From Candidatus Methylomirabilota bacterium (GTDB taxonomy: Bacteria; Methylomirabilota; Methylomirabilia; Methylomirabilales; 2-02-FULL-66-22): a DNA stretch of 37,377 nt. The notes under the pieces were generated by a model that was given only the letters and a program-made list of their open reading frames with translations, searched no databases and was not told the DNA's origin. The position numbers were made by a program, and so were the translations under genes. The DNA lies in contig JAPLLC010000087.1 of assembly GCA_026387775.1 (NCBI GenBank), positions 1-37,377 of the forward strand. Reading direction: 5' to 3'. How positions within the stretch are numbered: position 1 is the first letter of the stretch; every line of letters starts with the position of its first letter. Below are positions 1 to 8,913 of this stretch, piece by piece.

Positions 1-815
1 ACGGTGTTCGTGGAGCCGCCCATGGCCATGTCGAGACAGAAGGCGTTGTCGATGGTGTCCCGGTTCACGATGTCCCGCGGCTTGAGGTCCGCTGCCACCA
101 GCGCGAGGATCTGCCGCCCCGCCGCCCGATACAGCTCCTTGCGTCGCTCGTCCACCGCCAGGATGGTTCCGTTGCCGGGTAAGGCCATCCCGAGGGCCTC
201 CGCCAGACAGTTCATCGAGTTCGCCGTAAACATTCCGGAGCACGAGCCGCAGGTGGGACAGCCCGTCTTTTCCAGCTCGAGCAGCGCCGCGTCGTCCATC
301 TTCCCGGCCGAATACGCTCCTACCCCTTCGAAAACCGACGCCAGATCCACGACCTTGCCGGCGGCGGTCTTCCCCGCGGCCATCGGTCCGCCGCTGACAT
401 AGAGGGCCGGGATATTCACCCGCATCGCCGCCATCAGCATGCCGGGCACGATCTTGTCACAGTTGCCGATCATCACCAGACCGTCGAAACAGTGGGCCAT
501 GGCCATCGTCTCGATGGAATCGGCGATCAGTTCGCGGCTCGCCAGGGAGTAGCGCATCCCGATATGCCCCATGGCGATGCCGTCGTCCACCCCGATGGTG
601 TTGAACTCGAACGGGACGCCGCCCGCCTCGCGGATCGCCGCGCACACGATCCGGCCGACTTCCTGCAGGTGCACGTGGCCCGGAATGATCCCCACGTAGG
701 AGTTGGCAACGCCGATGAACGGTTTGTCGAAATCGGCGTCCTTGAGGCCCACCGCGCGCAAGAGGCTGCGATGAGGCGCCTTCTCGTACCCCTTCTTGAC
801 CGTGTCGCTGCGCAT
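1..815 (-). CDS. ilvD: Dihydroxy-acid dehydratase, 5' part (cut by window edge)
   Basis: Branched-chain amino acid biosynthesis: dehydrates 2,3-dihydroxy-isovalerate and -methylvalerate to the 2-keto acids, using an Fe-S cluster and Mg. The first 271 codons are present; the C-terminal half lies beyond base 1. Family marks seen: VDDGIAMGH (about 76-84, Mg-binding Asp), NCDK at 118-121 (Cys ligand and the Lys that is carbamylated in relatives), and [17 protein letters not shown] at 185-201. The [10 protein letters not shown] stretch near residue 39 matches the E. coli IlvD type (NS...PGH), suggesting a [4Fe-4S] enzyme. The ATG at 815 is preceded by a purine-rich stretch (GGGGAAGAGG). It is co-oriented with the SDR gene, 185 bp upstream of it; I see no clear motif in that gap. 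Confidence 0.96.
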   Translation of the reverse strand, partial: MRSDTVKKGYEKAPHRSLLRAVGLKDADFDKPFIGVANSYVGIIPGHVHLQEVGRIVCAAIREAGGVPFEFNTIGVDDGIAMGHIGMRYSLASRELIADSIETMAMAHCFDGLVMIGNCDKIVPGMLMAAMRVNIPALYVSGGPMAAGKTAAGKVVDLASVFEGVGAYSAGKMDDAALLELEKTGCPTCGSCSGMFTANSMNCLAEALGMALPGNGTILAVDERRKELYRAAGRQILALVAADLKPRDIVNRDTIDNAFCLDMAMGGSTNT

Positions 816-1000
816 CCTCTTCCCCTTTGAAGGGCCGCGCCGGGCTGCGCGACCGAGTCTGACATGCTGCGGACCGGATCGGCTCCCGGCTGCTTCACCC
901 GACACCGAGAGACCGGTTGACCCTACCATGATTGAACCAGCGCGGCAAGACCCCCACGGCCGACAGCTTGGCACGTAGCGGCGCGCGAACCTGCCGCACC

Positions 1001-1750
1001 CTATGGCGTCGGGCACCCGTTGCACTGCAGCGCGCCGGGCATCAAGACCAGGTCCGAGACGTAGGTCCGCGGCGGCAGGCTGGCCGCAAAGACGCACGCC
1101 TGGGCGATGTCCTCCGGCTTCATCATCAGATCGCGCTGCTCCTGCGTCGGCGGCACCACCCGATTGTTCAGGATGGGGGTGTCGCAGAGGCCGGGGTAGA
1201 TCACCGTCACCCGGATGCCGTTCCGCCGCTCCTCCATCATCGTCGCGTTCGCCAGGCCTACCATGCCGTGCTTGCTGGCCTGATACGCCGCGCCGGAAAA
1301 ATCCCCCCAGAGGCCCGAGATGGACGAGACATGGATGATCAGCCCGTTCTTCTGCTCGCGCATCCTCGGCAGGACCGCCTGCGTGCAGTTGAAGGCGCCG
1401 GTCAGATTGATCCCGATGATCCGGTCCCATCCCGCCTGATCGAGCAGAGCGAGCTGCCGGTCGCGGGTGTTGACTCCGGCGCAATTCACGAGGACGTCCA
1501 CCCGGCCGAACCGCTCGACGGCCGTCTGCACGACCGCGTCCAGGTCCGGGCGCTTGGCCACGTCGATGGCGAGCGCGATGGCATCCCCGCCGGCCCGCTT
1601 GATCTCCGCGACGAGCGCGTCGAGCTCTCCCTGCCGGCGGGAGGCGACAACGACCCTGGCTCCTTCCGCCACGAAGGCCAGCGCCGTCGCCCGCCCCATG
1701 CCGCTGCTCGCGCCGACGACGATTGCCATCTGCCCCTTGAGCCTGCCCAT
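1001..1750 (-). CDS. SDR-family NAD(P)-dependent oxidoreductase
   Basis: 249-aa classical short-chain dehydrogenase/reductase, the usual family length. Cofactor-binding GASSGMG lies at 13-19, NCAG at 89-92, the active-site Asn at about 114, Ser at 142-143, and the catalytic YxxxK pair at Tyr156/Lys160. GAR followed by VVVASRR near residue 38 suggests NADPH preference, because basic residues follow strand 2. The start ATG at 1750 has a strong AGGAGG Shine-Dalgarno 5 nt upstream. The substrate cannot be read from the sequence. The gene is divergent from the MFS transporter across a 251-bp gap (1751-2001) that must hold both promoters; I could not assign either. Confidence 0.93.
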   Translation of the reverse strand: MGRLKGQMAIVVGASSGMGRATALAFVAEGARVVVASRRQGELDALVAEIKRAGGDAIALAIDVAKRPDLDAVVQTAVERFGRVDVLVNCAGVNTRDRQLALLDQAGWDRIIGINLTGAFNCTQAVLPRMREQKNGLIIHVSSISGLWGDFSGAAYQASKHGMVGLANATMMEERRNGIRVTVIYPGLCDTPILNNRVVPPTQEQRDLMMKPEDIAQACVFAASLPPRTYVSDLVLMPGALQCNGCPTP

Positions 1751-2001
1751 ACGGACCTCCTATCGTGTTTGGTGATGCCTGCCTCGGGGAATATCCGACT
1801 CCGAATCGGCGCATCATAACCCCGCCCGTCGGTGCTGTCTACGGCCGGTTCGCGAGCCGCCGGCATCCCCCCCCGCAATGCATGGCGTGCCAGGCAAGGC
1901 GGATGCCGGATCTTGACGTTTGCCAATCCATCGCCCGCCTGTTATCCTCACGCACAATCACACGCCCGAGCAACTCGCCGAGCAGCGAAAGGAGCGAGCG
2001 C

Positions 2002-3237
2002 ATGACACAGCGGATGCCCACCGCAACCCGTGGGTGGATCGTGACGGTTGCCGCCCTGAGCATCAATCTGATCCTGGGCGCCCTCTACGCATGGGGCGTC
2101 ATCGGCAAGGCCCTGGTCGTCCAATGGCAATGGACAAAGACCCAGGCCGCGTTACCCTTCACGATTTCCACCGTATCCTTTGCGCTCATGATGATTTTCG
2201 CCGGCCGCTGGCAGGACAAGATCGGCCCGCGTGTCGTCGCCACGTTCGGCGGGGTCATGTTCGGGCTGGGCCTCTTCACCTCCGCCTATGCCACCAGTCC
2301 CTTCCTCATGATGATGACATTCGGCGTCGTCGGCGGCATCGGCCTCGGCCTCTGCTATTCGGCGACGACGCCCCCCGCCATCAAGTGGTTTCCGGCGGCG
2401 CGGAAGGGACTCATCACGGGGATCGTGGTCAGCGGCGTCGGGCTGGCCGCCGTCTATGTCTCGCCGCTGACCCAGTTCCTGCTCGGCGCCACCGACATCC
2501 CGCGGACCTTCATGATCCTGGGGCTGGGGGCCACCGTCCTGATCTGCCTCTTTGCCCGGATCCTCACCAACCCGCCCGCCGGCTACGCACCTGTGGCCTC
2601 GGCCACTCCCGGCACATCGCCGCACAAGCCAACCGCCGCCCGGCGGGATCTCGATTGGCACGAGATGCTCCGGAGCCGGCAGTTCTACCTGCTCTGGCTG
2701 ATGTTCGTCCTGACCGCCTCGGCCGGGCTGATGATCATCGCCCACGTGGCCATCATCGCCAAGGAGCAGGCTCGATGGGAGTGGGGGTTCGTGCCGGTCG
2801 CCATGCTGGCGATCTTTAACACCATCGGGCGGGTCGCGAGCGGCTTCCTCTCGGACCGGATCGGCCGCACCCAGACGATGGTCTTGGCCTTTACGCTCCA
2901 GGCGGTCAACATGTTCGCCTTTGTCCACTACACCACTCCGGCCCTGCTGGTGTTCGGCTCGGCGTTCACGGGCCTCTGCTACGGGACGATCTACACCCTG
3001 ATGCCCGCCGCCACGGCGGACTTCTACGGGGTCCGCAATCTCGGTGTGAATTACGGCCTGGTCTTCACCGCCTTTGGGGTCGCCGGCGTCCTGGGCCCTC
3101 TCCTCGGAGGCAGGATCCGTGACGTGGCCGGCTCGTACTCGATGTCCTACACCATTTCCGCCTGCATGCTCCTGCTCGCCGCCGTGCTGGCCTTTGCCAC
3201 CAGCGCACCCAAGGACGCGCAGACTCCGATGGGTTAA
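2002..3237 (+). CDS. MFS transporter, OxlT-like (oxalate:formate antiporter family)
   Basis: 411-aa inner-membrane transporter with about 12 hydrophobic segments split by a central hydrophilic loop (about 195-220). The first half carries features typical of the OFA branch of the major facilitator superfamily: LYAWGV in helix 1, LPFTIS in helix 2, and AGRWQDKIGPR in the helix 2-3 loop. Helix 8-9 repeats the motif as SGFLSDRIGRTQ. OFA members exchange oxalate/formate or carry small monocarboxylates; the actual substrate is not inferable. An in-frame open stretch begins at 1765, but ATG 2002 is preferred because AAAGGAG lies 7 nt upstream and the protein then begins just before the first helix. 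Confidence 0.88.
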   Translation: MTQRMPTATRGWIVTVAALSINLILGALYAWGVIGKALVVQWQWTKTQAALPFTISTVSFALMMIFAGRWQDKIGPRVVATFGGVMFGLGLFTSAYATSPFLMMMTFGVVGGIGLGLCYSATTPPAIKWFPAARKGLITGIVVSGVGLAAVYVSPLTQFLLGATDIPRTFMILGLGATVLICLFARILTNPPAGYAPVASATPGTSPHKPTAARRDLDWHEMLRSRQFYLLWLMFVLTASAGLMIIAHVAIIAKEQARWEWGFVPVAMLAIFNTIGRVASGFLSDRIGRTQTMVLAFTLQAVNMFAFVHYTTPALLVFGSAFTGLCYGTIYTLMPAATADFYGVRNLGVNYGLVFTAFGVAGVLGPLLGGRIRDVAGSYSMSYTISACMLLLAAVLAFATSAPKDAQTPMG

Positions 3238-3339
3238 AGGCGAGGCGCTCGACGCCACTCCCAGGCTGGAGGGCTCGGCGTTGCGCAACGGAACGCTGCC
3301 GCCCTTGCTGTGATCCATCTGACAATTGGCGGCTTTGCC

Positions 3340-3368
3340 TTGACAAGCACCCGGGGCCGAGCCATGCT
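3340..3368 (+). promoter_or_regulatory. Possible sigma70 promoter for nifU-nifS
   Basis: A perfect -35 hexamer TTGACA lies at 3340-3345. After 17 nt comes CATGCT at 3363-3368, a weak -10 that keeps the A at position 2 and T at position 6. It would give a leader of roughly 80 nt ahead of the nifU ATG at 3457. Inference from spacing only; the weak -10 suggests an activator or low strength. Confidence 0.35.
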
Positions 3369-3385
3369 GAATACCTTGTCGGACC

Positions 3386-3415
3386 GCTGCCCAGGCCCCG
3401 GACGGCCTGGGCAGC
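3386..3415 (+). promoter_or_regulatory. Perfect 12-bp hairpin in the nifU leader
   Basis: GCTGCCCAGGCC at 3386-3397 is the exact reverse complement of GGCCTGGGCAGC at 3404-3415, with the 6-nt loop CCGGAC. It lies 41 nt before the nifU start and just downstream of the candidate promoter. No T-run follows, so it is not a standard intrinsic terminator. It could be an mRNA-stability or regulatory stem-loop. Confidence 0.6.
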
Positions 3416-3456
3416 CCCGTCCCGAGGTGAAGAGAGCTGCGCATAGGGGAGATACC

Positions 3457-4416
3457 ATGGCCTGGCAGTACAGCGAGAAGACCAAGCAGATCTTCATGGA
3501 TGCGGTCCACGGGAAACCCGGGACGCACATGGGCGAGATCGAACAGCCGGACGGCATCGGCGAGCACGGGTCTATCGCCTGCGGCGACGCCCTCCGGTTC
3601 ACGTTCCGCGTCCGCAGGCACCCCACCGATCCTCTGCAGGACGTCATCACGGAGGCGCGCTACCTCACCTTCGGCTGCACGTCGGCCATCGCCTCGTCCG
3701 AGGCCCTCTGCACCCTGATCGAGCAGGGAGCCTTCACCCCGATCGGCGCTCTCAAGGTCACCAATCGGGATATCGTCGCCTACCTGGGGGGGTTACCGGA
3801 CCAGAAGATCCACTGCTCCGTGATGGGCGCGGAGGCGCTGGAGGCGGCGGTCTTCAACTGGGCCCAGAAGCGCGGAGTGGACCTCCTGTCCCTCGGCATC
3901 GACATGCACACCGAGGAGAAAGAGGAGGGCCGGCTCGTCTGCCAGTGCTTCGGCCTCACCGAGCCCTATCTCAAGCGGAAGATCCGGGAGCTGGGCCTGA
4001 AGACCATCACCGAGATCACCGGAGCCATCAAGGCGGGCGGCGCGTGCATGTCCTGCCACCACAAACCGGGCGGCCTGCAGGATCTGCTCAACGAGGTGTG
4101 GGGGCCACAGCCCCTGACCCTCAAGCTCCTCCCCAGCACCCCGGAGTCTCGCGAGGCGGCGACCGCGGATCGCCCCGTCCCGTCCCCGTACCAGTTCAAC
4201 AAACAGGTGGAGAAGGTCCTGGACCAGTACGTCCGCCCCATGCTGGCGAGAGACGGCGGCGGCGTCGAGATCGTCGACATCAAGGACACCGCGGTCTACT
4301 GCCGCCTCATCGGGGCGTGCGCGGGCTGCGGGGGGGCCGGCATGACCATGAAGCTGATGGTCGAGCGCACGCTGAAGGAGATGGTCGACGATCGGATCCG
4401 GATCATCACCGTGTGA
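3457..4416 (+). CDS. nifU: NifU-type three-domain Fe-S cluster scaffold
   Basis: 319-aa modular scaffold that assembles Fe-S clusters with sulfur from the adjacent cysteine desulfurase. Domain 1 (about 1-135) is IscU-like with all three ligand cysteines, C42 (in ACGD, with D44), C74 (FGCTSAIASS) and C120 (HCS). Domain 2 (about 158-215) is the BFD-like [2Fe-2S] domain with C162, C164, C197 and C200. Domain 3 (about 245-319) is Nfu-type with CAGC, C288 and C291. All nine cysteines expected of NifU are present. An open frame continues upstream to 3310, but ATG 3457 has AGGGGAG 5 nt ahead and matches the usual N-terminus. The nifS start follows 10 nt after the stop, so the two are surely co-transcribed. 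No nitrogenase genes are nearby, so a general Fe-S role is as likely as a nitrogen-fixation one. Confidence 0.95.
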   Translation: MAWQYSEKTKQIFMDAVHGKPGTHMGEIEQPDGIGEHGSIACGDALRFTFRVRRHPTDPLQDVITEARYLTFGCTSAIASSEALCTLIEQGAFTPIGALKVTNRDIVAYLGGLPDQKIHCSVMGAEALEAAVFNWAQKRGVDLLSLGIDMHTEEKEEGRLVCQCFGLTEPYLKRKIRELGLKTITEITGAIKAGGACMSCHHKPGGLQDLLNEVWGPQPLTLKLLPSTPESREAATADRPVPSPYQFNKQVEKVLDQYVRPMLARDGGGVEIVDIKDTAVYCRLIGACAGCGGAGMTMKLMVERTLKEMVDDRIRIITV

Positions 4417-4426
4417 GGGGCGACCC

Positions 4427-5692
4427 ATGCGGACCGTCTACCTGGACAATAACGCCACGACCGCCGTCGCCCCCGAAGTGGTCGAGGCGATGGAGGTCTA
4501 CTTCACCGCGGAGTATTTCAACCCCAGCTCGGCCTACGAACGCGCAGCGCCGGCGGCCCAGGCCATCAAGCGCGCGCGCGACACCGTGGCTCGCTTCCTG
4601 GGCGGCGTCGACCCCTCGGAGATCCTCTTCACCTCCTGCGCCACGGAGAGCGTGAATACGGCCCTCTACGGCGCGGTCCGTGCCAACCCCGCCCGCCGGC
4701 ATATCGTCACGACGGCGGTCGAACATCCGGCGGTGTACGAGGTGTGCAAGGACCTGGCGCGCAGCGGAGCCGACGTCACCTTCTTGCCCGTGGACCGGGC
4801 GGGAAACCTCGACCTCCCGACCTTCATCCGGGCGCTCCGGCCCGACACCCTGCTCGTGGCCGTCATGCACGCCAACAACGAGACCGGCGCGATCTTCCCC
4901 GTCGCAGAGCTGGCGCGCATCACCAAGGAGACCGACCCGGCCATTCTCTTCCTGACCGATGCCACCCAGACCGCGGGAAAGCTCCCTCTGGACCTGCGCG
5001 GGGCCATGCGCCACGTGGATCTGCTCGCGTTCTCGGGCCACAAGCTCCACGCCCCCAAGGGCGTCGGAGCCCTCTTCGCCCGACGGGGCACGGCCATGCG
5101 CCCCTTCATGCTCGGGGGCCATCAGGAGGGCGGGCGCCGCGCCGGCACCGAGAACGTTCCCTACATCGCGGGACTGGCCCGCGCGGTGGAGCTGGCCCAG
5201 GAGGACCATGACGCGGTCGAGGCGCGCATCCGGCGACTCCGGGACCGGCTGGAGGCCGGACTCCTGGCAAGCATCCCCTGCGTCGAGGTGAACAGCCAGG
5301 GGGCGCCTCGCATCCCCAACACCTGTAACTTCTCGGTGCATTTCATCGAGGGGGAGGGGATGCTCTACCAGCTCAACGAGCACGGCATCTGCGGCTCCTC
5401 GGGGTCGGCCTGCACCTCGGGGTCGCTGGAGCCGTCCCATGTGCTCCGGGCCATGCAGGTGCCCTTCACCGCCGTCCACGGCTCGGTGCGCCTCTCCCTC
5501 GGCCGCTACAATACCGACCAGGACGTGGACCACGCGCTGGAAGTCTTCCCCCGCATCGTGGCCAACCTGCGGCGACTCTCGCCCTACTGGGACCCGGCTC
5601 ACGAGCGCCCCCGCCCCGAGGCCGAGGCCATGATGCAGGGGACGAGAGGGACTGTCGGAGGAGAAACGAGGGGGGGGACGAATACGAGCTGA
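4427..5692 (+). CDS. nifS: Cysteine desulfurase (NifS/IscS class I)
   Basis: 421-aa PLP enzyme that converts L-cysteine to alanine and an enzyme-bound persulfide for delivery to NifU. Seen: LDNNATT at 6-12, CATES at 71-75, His100 (AVEHPA), HANNETG at 148-154, Asp178 (TDAT), the PLP lysine K206 in SGHKLHAPKG, and the mobile-loop active cysteine C329 in GSACTSGSLEPSHVL. The length fits the family plus a charged, Gly-rich tail of about 30 residues (PRPEAEAMMQG onward) that looks disordered. The ATG has GAGGGGCGACCC upstream and lies 10 nt after the nifU stop. Convergent with vapC, with 36 bp between the two stops. Confidence 0.96.
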   Translation: MRTVYLDNNATTAVAPEVVEAMEVYFTAEYFNPSSAYERAAPAAQAIKRARDTVARFLGGVDPSEILFTSCATESVNTALYGAVRANPARRHIVTTAVEHPAVYEVCKDLARSGADVTFLPVDRAGNLDLPTFIRALRPDTLLVAVMHANNETGAIFPVAELARITKETDPAILFLTDATQTAGKLPLDLRGAMRHVDLLAFSGHKLHAPKGVGALFARRGTAMRPFMLGGHQEGGRRAGTENVPYIAGLARAVELAQEDHDAVEARIRRLRDRLEAGLLASIPCVEVNSQGAPRIPNTCNFSVHFIEGEGMLYQLNEHGICGSSGSACTSGSLEPSHVLRAMQVPFTAVHGSVRLSLGRYNTDQDVDHALEVFPRIVANLRRLSPYWDPAHERPRPEAEAMMQGTRGTVGGETRGGTNTS

Positions 5693-5728
5693 TACACCGC
5701 CTCAAGATCGTTCAACCGGCCGCTCTTC

Positions 5729-6115
5729 CTACTTTACTGAATCCCAGAATGCCTTCTTGTAGTGTTTCATGATGACGCTGTCCTTCGTCAAGAGCGGGGC
5801 ATCCGCCAGTTTCGCCTGAGCCACGATGATCCTGTCAAAAGGATCCCGTGTCCATCTTTGGTCAAGCGACATGCGGACAACCGCGGCAAACGACTGATCG
5901 CAAACACGAAGACCCACGGCCTGTTCCAGTGAATCACAGATGACACGGGATTTGACCTGAATCCGCCCGGTTTCATAGAGATACTCAAGTTCGAGAGTTA
6001 CCATGGGGGAAATGAGCAGCTCGTTGGCTTCCAGGCTCTCAAGCCCCCCGCTGGTGAAGCGGCTCAACTCCTTTGCGTAGAGCCAGGCAACCGCGTGGGT
6101 ATCGAGATAGATCAC
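5729..6115 (-). CDS. PIN-domain toxin (VapC-like ribonuclease)
   Basis: 128-aa PIN domain, the toxin half of a type II toxin-antitoxin pair; the family cleaves RNA with Mg held by acidic residues. Candidate metal ligands are D5 (IYLDTH), E42/E44 (TLELEYL), D91/D94 (RDPFDRIIVAQA) and D112 (LTKD). The GTG at 6115 is chosen because it overlaps the antitoxin stop as GTGA (6112-6115), the usual coupling in such pairs, and places the core strand at the N-terminus. A longer frame to 6175 would overlap the antitoxin and adds a non-homologous leader. RNA target unknown. Confidence 0.88.
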   Translation of the reverse strand: MIYLDTHAVAWLYAKELSRFTSGGLESLEANELLISPMVTLELEYLYETGRIQVKSRVICDSLEQAVGLRVCDQSFAAVVRMSLDQRWTRDPFDRIIVAQAKLADAPLLTKDSVIMKHYKKAFWDSVK

Positions 6116-6333
6116 GGCTTCCACTCCCGGGACCAGTCCAGATGGACAAGGTCCTCCGGGTTTCCTCGAATACACTTATGCCGGCTCAACTTCGCAAGCT
6201 TCGAGGCCGGTTTCTCCGCCACAATCTTCAGCAGATGGTTTCCCCGCTTGACCGCAAGCGGTTGCCCGGTCTCGATGACCCGATCGAGCAAACGATAGAT
6301 GTTCTGCCGCAAACCCGACACCGTGACTGTCAT
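6112..6333 (-). CDS. Phd/YefM-type antitoxin
   Basis: 73-aa antitoxin of the PIN toxin downstream. The N-terminal half (MTVTVSGLRQNIYRLLDRVI, 1-20) is the short beta strand plus helix of Phd/YefM DNA-binding proteins, followed by the usual 'ETGQPLAVKRG' strand. The C-terminal third, rich in basic and aromatic residues and ending SREWKP, would wrap the toxin. A very strong Shine-Dalgarno (AGGAGGTGA) lies about 9 nt before ATG 6333. Antitoxins of this type usually repress their own promoter; a candidate promoter lies at 6375-6404. Confidence 0.85.
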   Translation of the reverse strand: MTVTVSGLRQNIYRLLDRVIETGQPLAVKRGNHLLKIVAEKPASKLAKLSRHKCIRGNPEDLVHLDWSREWKP

Positions 6334-6374
6334 TGCGCCATCACCTCCTCAATAGATTCTTCCACGCTGCCGAC

Positions 6375-6404
6375 AGTCTCGCATGACTGGACGTACGATG
6401 TCAA
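6375..6404 (-). promoter_or_regulatory. Candidate promoter/operator of the Phd-VapC pair
   Basis: On the minus strand TTGACA (6404-6399) is followed after 18 nt by GAGACT (6380-6375), about 40 nt before the antitoxin start. GTACG-type half sites flank the -35 on both sides (around 6394 and 6416), a possible autoregulatory operator. Inference only. Confidence 0.35.
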
Positions 6405-6437
6405 CAAGCGATGCGTACGCCAGAAGTCACAGAAGGT

Positions 6438-6651
6438 GATAGCAATCTGCTCTTGGGACCCGCACGACGATCGGGCTGCCGGCCGCCCCGCGGCCCCAGG
6501 CTCACCCAGCAGCCCGGGTCAGCCCGCGTCCCCGGGATGAGGGGAGTATCTGGCGCACCGGACACGGCTGTCAAGAGAGGCTGTTGGCGCGCATCGGGTA
6601 GGCTCCTGGCAGGCGTGGGTGCCGCCCGCGGCGACTGGCCGCGCCGGGCCC
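6438..6651 (+). repeat. Dispersed repeat copy A (putative IS91-type element end)
   Basis: Non-coding repeat of about 214 bp. It shares with copy B the blocks CGATCGGG, GTCAGCCCGCGTCCCCG, CCGGACACGGCTGTCAAGAG and TTGGCGCGCATCG. It shares with copy C the outer end GATAGCAAT.TGCT and CGATCGGGC.GCCGGCC. Overall similarity to B is about 80% by eye, with a B-only insertion of roughly 25 nt near 11120. The rest of the 445-bp gap 6334-6778 holds the toxin-antitoxin promoter on the left and, right of the repeat (6652-6778), nothing I recognise. Confidence 0.75.
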
Positions 6652-6778
6652 ATGACAACGCCCCAGATCGAGGTCTGCTCCTCTCCGCTCTTCAGAGGAC
6701 GCCTGAGGGGTTCCTGCCCTCGCGCCGTCAGCGGCTGAACAGGGAAATATCCCGGCCGGTTCGCCCCTTGCCTTTCCC

Positions 6779-8881
6779 TCATGGAGTCGGCGGCTGGCTT
6801 CCGATCCTTGTGAGGGAGCGTCGCACCAACTCCTGAAAGAAAGGCTCCGCTGCCGCGAGCGTCTGGAGGGCCTCTATCGTCCCCGCCGCCGCTGGTCCAA
6901 TGGCCCCCAGGGCCACCACGCTGGCACGCCGCACCTGGAGGTCGCGCGCGTAGAGGTTTGCCGAAAGCGTCGGCATCGCCGCGGCCGCTGCCGGGCCCAT
7001 GAGCACCAAGGCATGGGTCGCCCAGATTCGCCCCTCCGCCCTGGGGTCGCGTAGGATTGGCAGGAGGAGGGGAAGAGCCGGCGCGCCCGCCCGCCCAAGT
7101 CCCTCTGCCGCCAGTTCCTCACAATTGCCGGCGCGGTCCTGAAGCTTCTGAACCAGGAGGGGGGCAATCTCCGGCGCAAACGGCGCGAGCATCCCGAGGC
7201 TTGTGACCGCCGCGCGCTGGACGGTGGGATGCGCGTCCGCCGAGGCCGCCACAAGAGCCGGCACGGCTGGCAGCGCTGCGATCCCTACCCTGCCGAGACT
7301 TTCTGCGGCGGCGGCCCGAATCCTCGTGTCCCGGTCTTGGAGCGCGCGTGTGAGCACCGGGACAATCGTCTCCGCCGGCTGCCCGATCGCCCCCAGTGCC
7401 TTCACGATCGACAGGCGAATCTGTGTATCGGGATCGCTCAACCGCCGCAAGAGGAAAGGAACGGCCTCCCTGGCGTCCAGCTCGGGCCCAAGCTCCTCAA
7501 GCAGTTTGGCCCCGGCGCCCCGAACGGCGGAGCTCTCATCCGCCATGGCCATGGCGAGAATAACCGCCGCGCCTTTTGGCACGGCATCGCGCGGCAGCGG
7601 CCGGAGGGCCTCGAGTGTAAACACTCCCTCCTTCACATAGGAGGAGCTCCGACGCATCGCTTCAAAGATCTCCGGAAGTGCGCTCCGGGCGGCAGGCCCG
7701 ATCCGGGCCAGCGCACGGAGGACCTCCGGGGTGTGCTGATTGGAGCGTAGGGATTCCCGGAGGGCCGGGACGGCCGGAGCCGCGGCCGGGCCCATCGCCC
7801 CCAAGGCCGCCACGGCCCCCCGACGCAGTTGTTCGGTGCCGCGGGACATCGGGGCCGGGGCCGACGGACCCGATGGCCTCGGCTCGGACGAAAAGCCTGG
7901 CGGCCGGAGCGAGCCCGGAAACGGCGCTCTCCCGGACGGCGTGGCGGGGAGGGATGATGGCCCCTGGCTATCCTCCAGCATCCGGATAAGGATCGGGATG
8001 GCGGGGATGGCGGCCGATGGTTCGATTGTGGCTACGGCAATGGCGGCTGCGACGCGCACTTCGGGCGGTCCTCCAGTCAGGAGACGCAGTAGCGTGGGCA
8101 GGACCTCTTTCGCTGCGGGACCCAGGGTCTGCAATGCGAGGGCGGCCTCGGTACGCACCTCCGGCACCGAGTCCTCCAGGAGGGGTACCAGCGCGGCGGC
8201 GGCCGGGCTCGCCCCCTTGCCGATCGTGCGGAGCGTCTCTGCCGCCCGTCGGCGGACCTGGGGATCCGGGTGACCGAGCGCCGCAATCAGGGCGGGCACG
8301 GCAGCCTGGCCGAGTCCTGCCATCGTGGTTGCCGCACGGCTCCGGGCCATCGCGGTGCCGTGTTGGAGTGTCTCGACCAAGACCGGGAGGCTGGCTGGCC
8401 CGATGCGTGCCAGGGCGTCGGCCGCATCCGAACCCGTGGCCTGATCCCCGAGGAAGCGGGCGATGGCCGAAATGGCTGGAGCGGCCGCTGGCCCAACCTG
8501 CCCCAACGCCTTGAGACTACTCCACTGCACCTGGGGCCGCGGGTCCGCGAGCAACTCCACCAAGGTAGGCACGGCAGGCGAACCGAGCTTCCCGAGCGCC
8601 TGGAAAGCCGCGATCATGACGTATTGGTCGGGGTCCTGCACCGCCTGTGCGAGAAGCGGGATCACCTCTGGTCCGAAATCCGGGAGGACGCCCACGGCCC
8701 TCTGCCGCACATTCGGCGACGGATCGCGGAGGCTGGCCTGCACGTCGGCCAGCGTCCGCGTCGCTTGCGCGGGCGCTCCCGCTCCCCCAGAACGTGGGCA
8801 GCTAGTCCCGAGTAAGACCAGGACGACCAGACACCACCCCGCCGACCGGCGCACGCGACTCCGTTCCGACTCATGCCACAT
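6779..8881 (-). CDS. Exported HEAT-repeat protein
   Basis: 700-aa protein built almost entirely of HEAT-like helical repeats of about 38 residues; I count at least a dozen, with the recurring pattern 'D..P.VR..A...LG..G..A.P.L...L'. Such solenoids are protein-binding scaffolds; no enzymatic motif is visible. The N-terminus (SAGWCLVVLVLLGTSC) is a signal sequence ending at a cysteine about 29 residues in. The -3 residue is Gly, so lipidation is possible but not canonical. A Pro/Ser/Gly-rich linker (about residues 325-370) splits the solenoid in two. ATG 8881 is chosen over the longer frame to 9097 because it gives the signal peptide and removes a 184-bp overlap with the upstream TPR-like gene; the remaining gap is 32 nt, so they form one operon. 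Function unknown. Confidence 0.85.
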   Translation of the reverse strand: MWHESERSRVRRSAGWCLVVLVLLGTSCPRSGGAGAPAQATRTLADVQASLRDPSPNVRQRAVGVLPDFGPEVIPLLAQAVQDPDQYVMIAAFQALGKLGSPAVPTLVELLADPRPQVQWSSLKALGQVGPAAAPAISAIARFLGDQATGSDAADALARIGPASLPVLVETLQHGTAMARSRAATTMAGLGQAAVPALIAALGHPDPQVRRRAAETLRTIGKGASPAAAALVPLLEDSVPEVRTEAALALQTLGPAAKEVLPTLLRLLTGGPPEVRVAAAIAVATIEPSAAIPAIPILIRMLEDSQGPSSLPATPSGRAPFPGSLRPPGFSSEPRPSGPSAPAPMSRGTEQLRRGAVAALGAMGPAAAPAVPALRESLRSNQHTPEVLRALARIGPAARSALPEIFEAMRRSSSYVKEGVFTLEALRPLPRDAVPKGAAVILAMAMADESSAVRGAGAKLLEELGPELDAREAVPFLLRRLSDPDTQIRLSIVKALGAIGQPAETIVPVLTRALQDRDTRIRAAAAESLGRVGIAALPAVPALVAASADAHPTVQRAAVTSLGMLAPFAPEIAPLLVQKLQDRAGNCEELAAEGLGRAGAPALPLLLPILRDPRAEGRIWATHALVLMGPAAAAAMPTLSANLYARDLQVRRASVVALGAIGPAAAGTIEALQTLAAAEPFFQELVRRSLTRIGSQPPTP

Positions 8882-8913
8882 ACGTGATGTGCTCCCCGCG
8901 GCGCGCTCGCCGC

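Noticed and set aside
816-1000. T-box or leucine/isoleucine leader upstream of ilvD
   Set aside because: No T-box core sequence, no short peptide rich in Leu/Ile/Val codons, and no convincing terminator/antiterminator pair seen.
2152-3621. A 489-codon open frame on the minus strand
   Set aside because: Antisense shadow of the MFS transporter; the product is low-complexity charged sequence.
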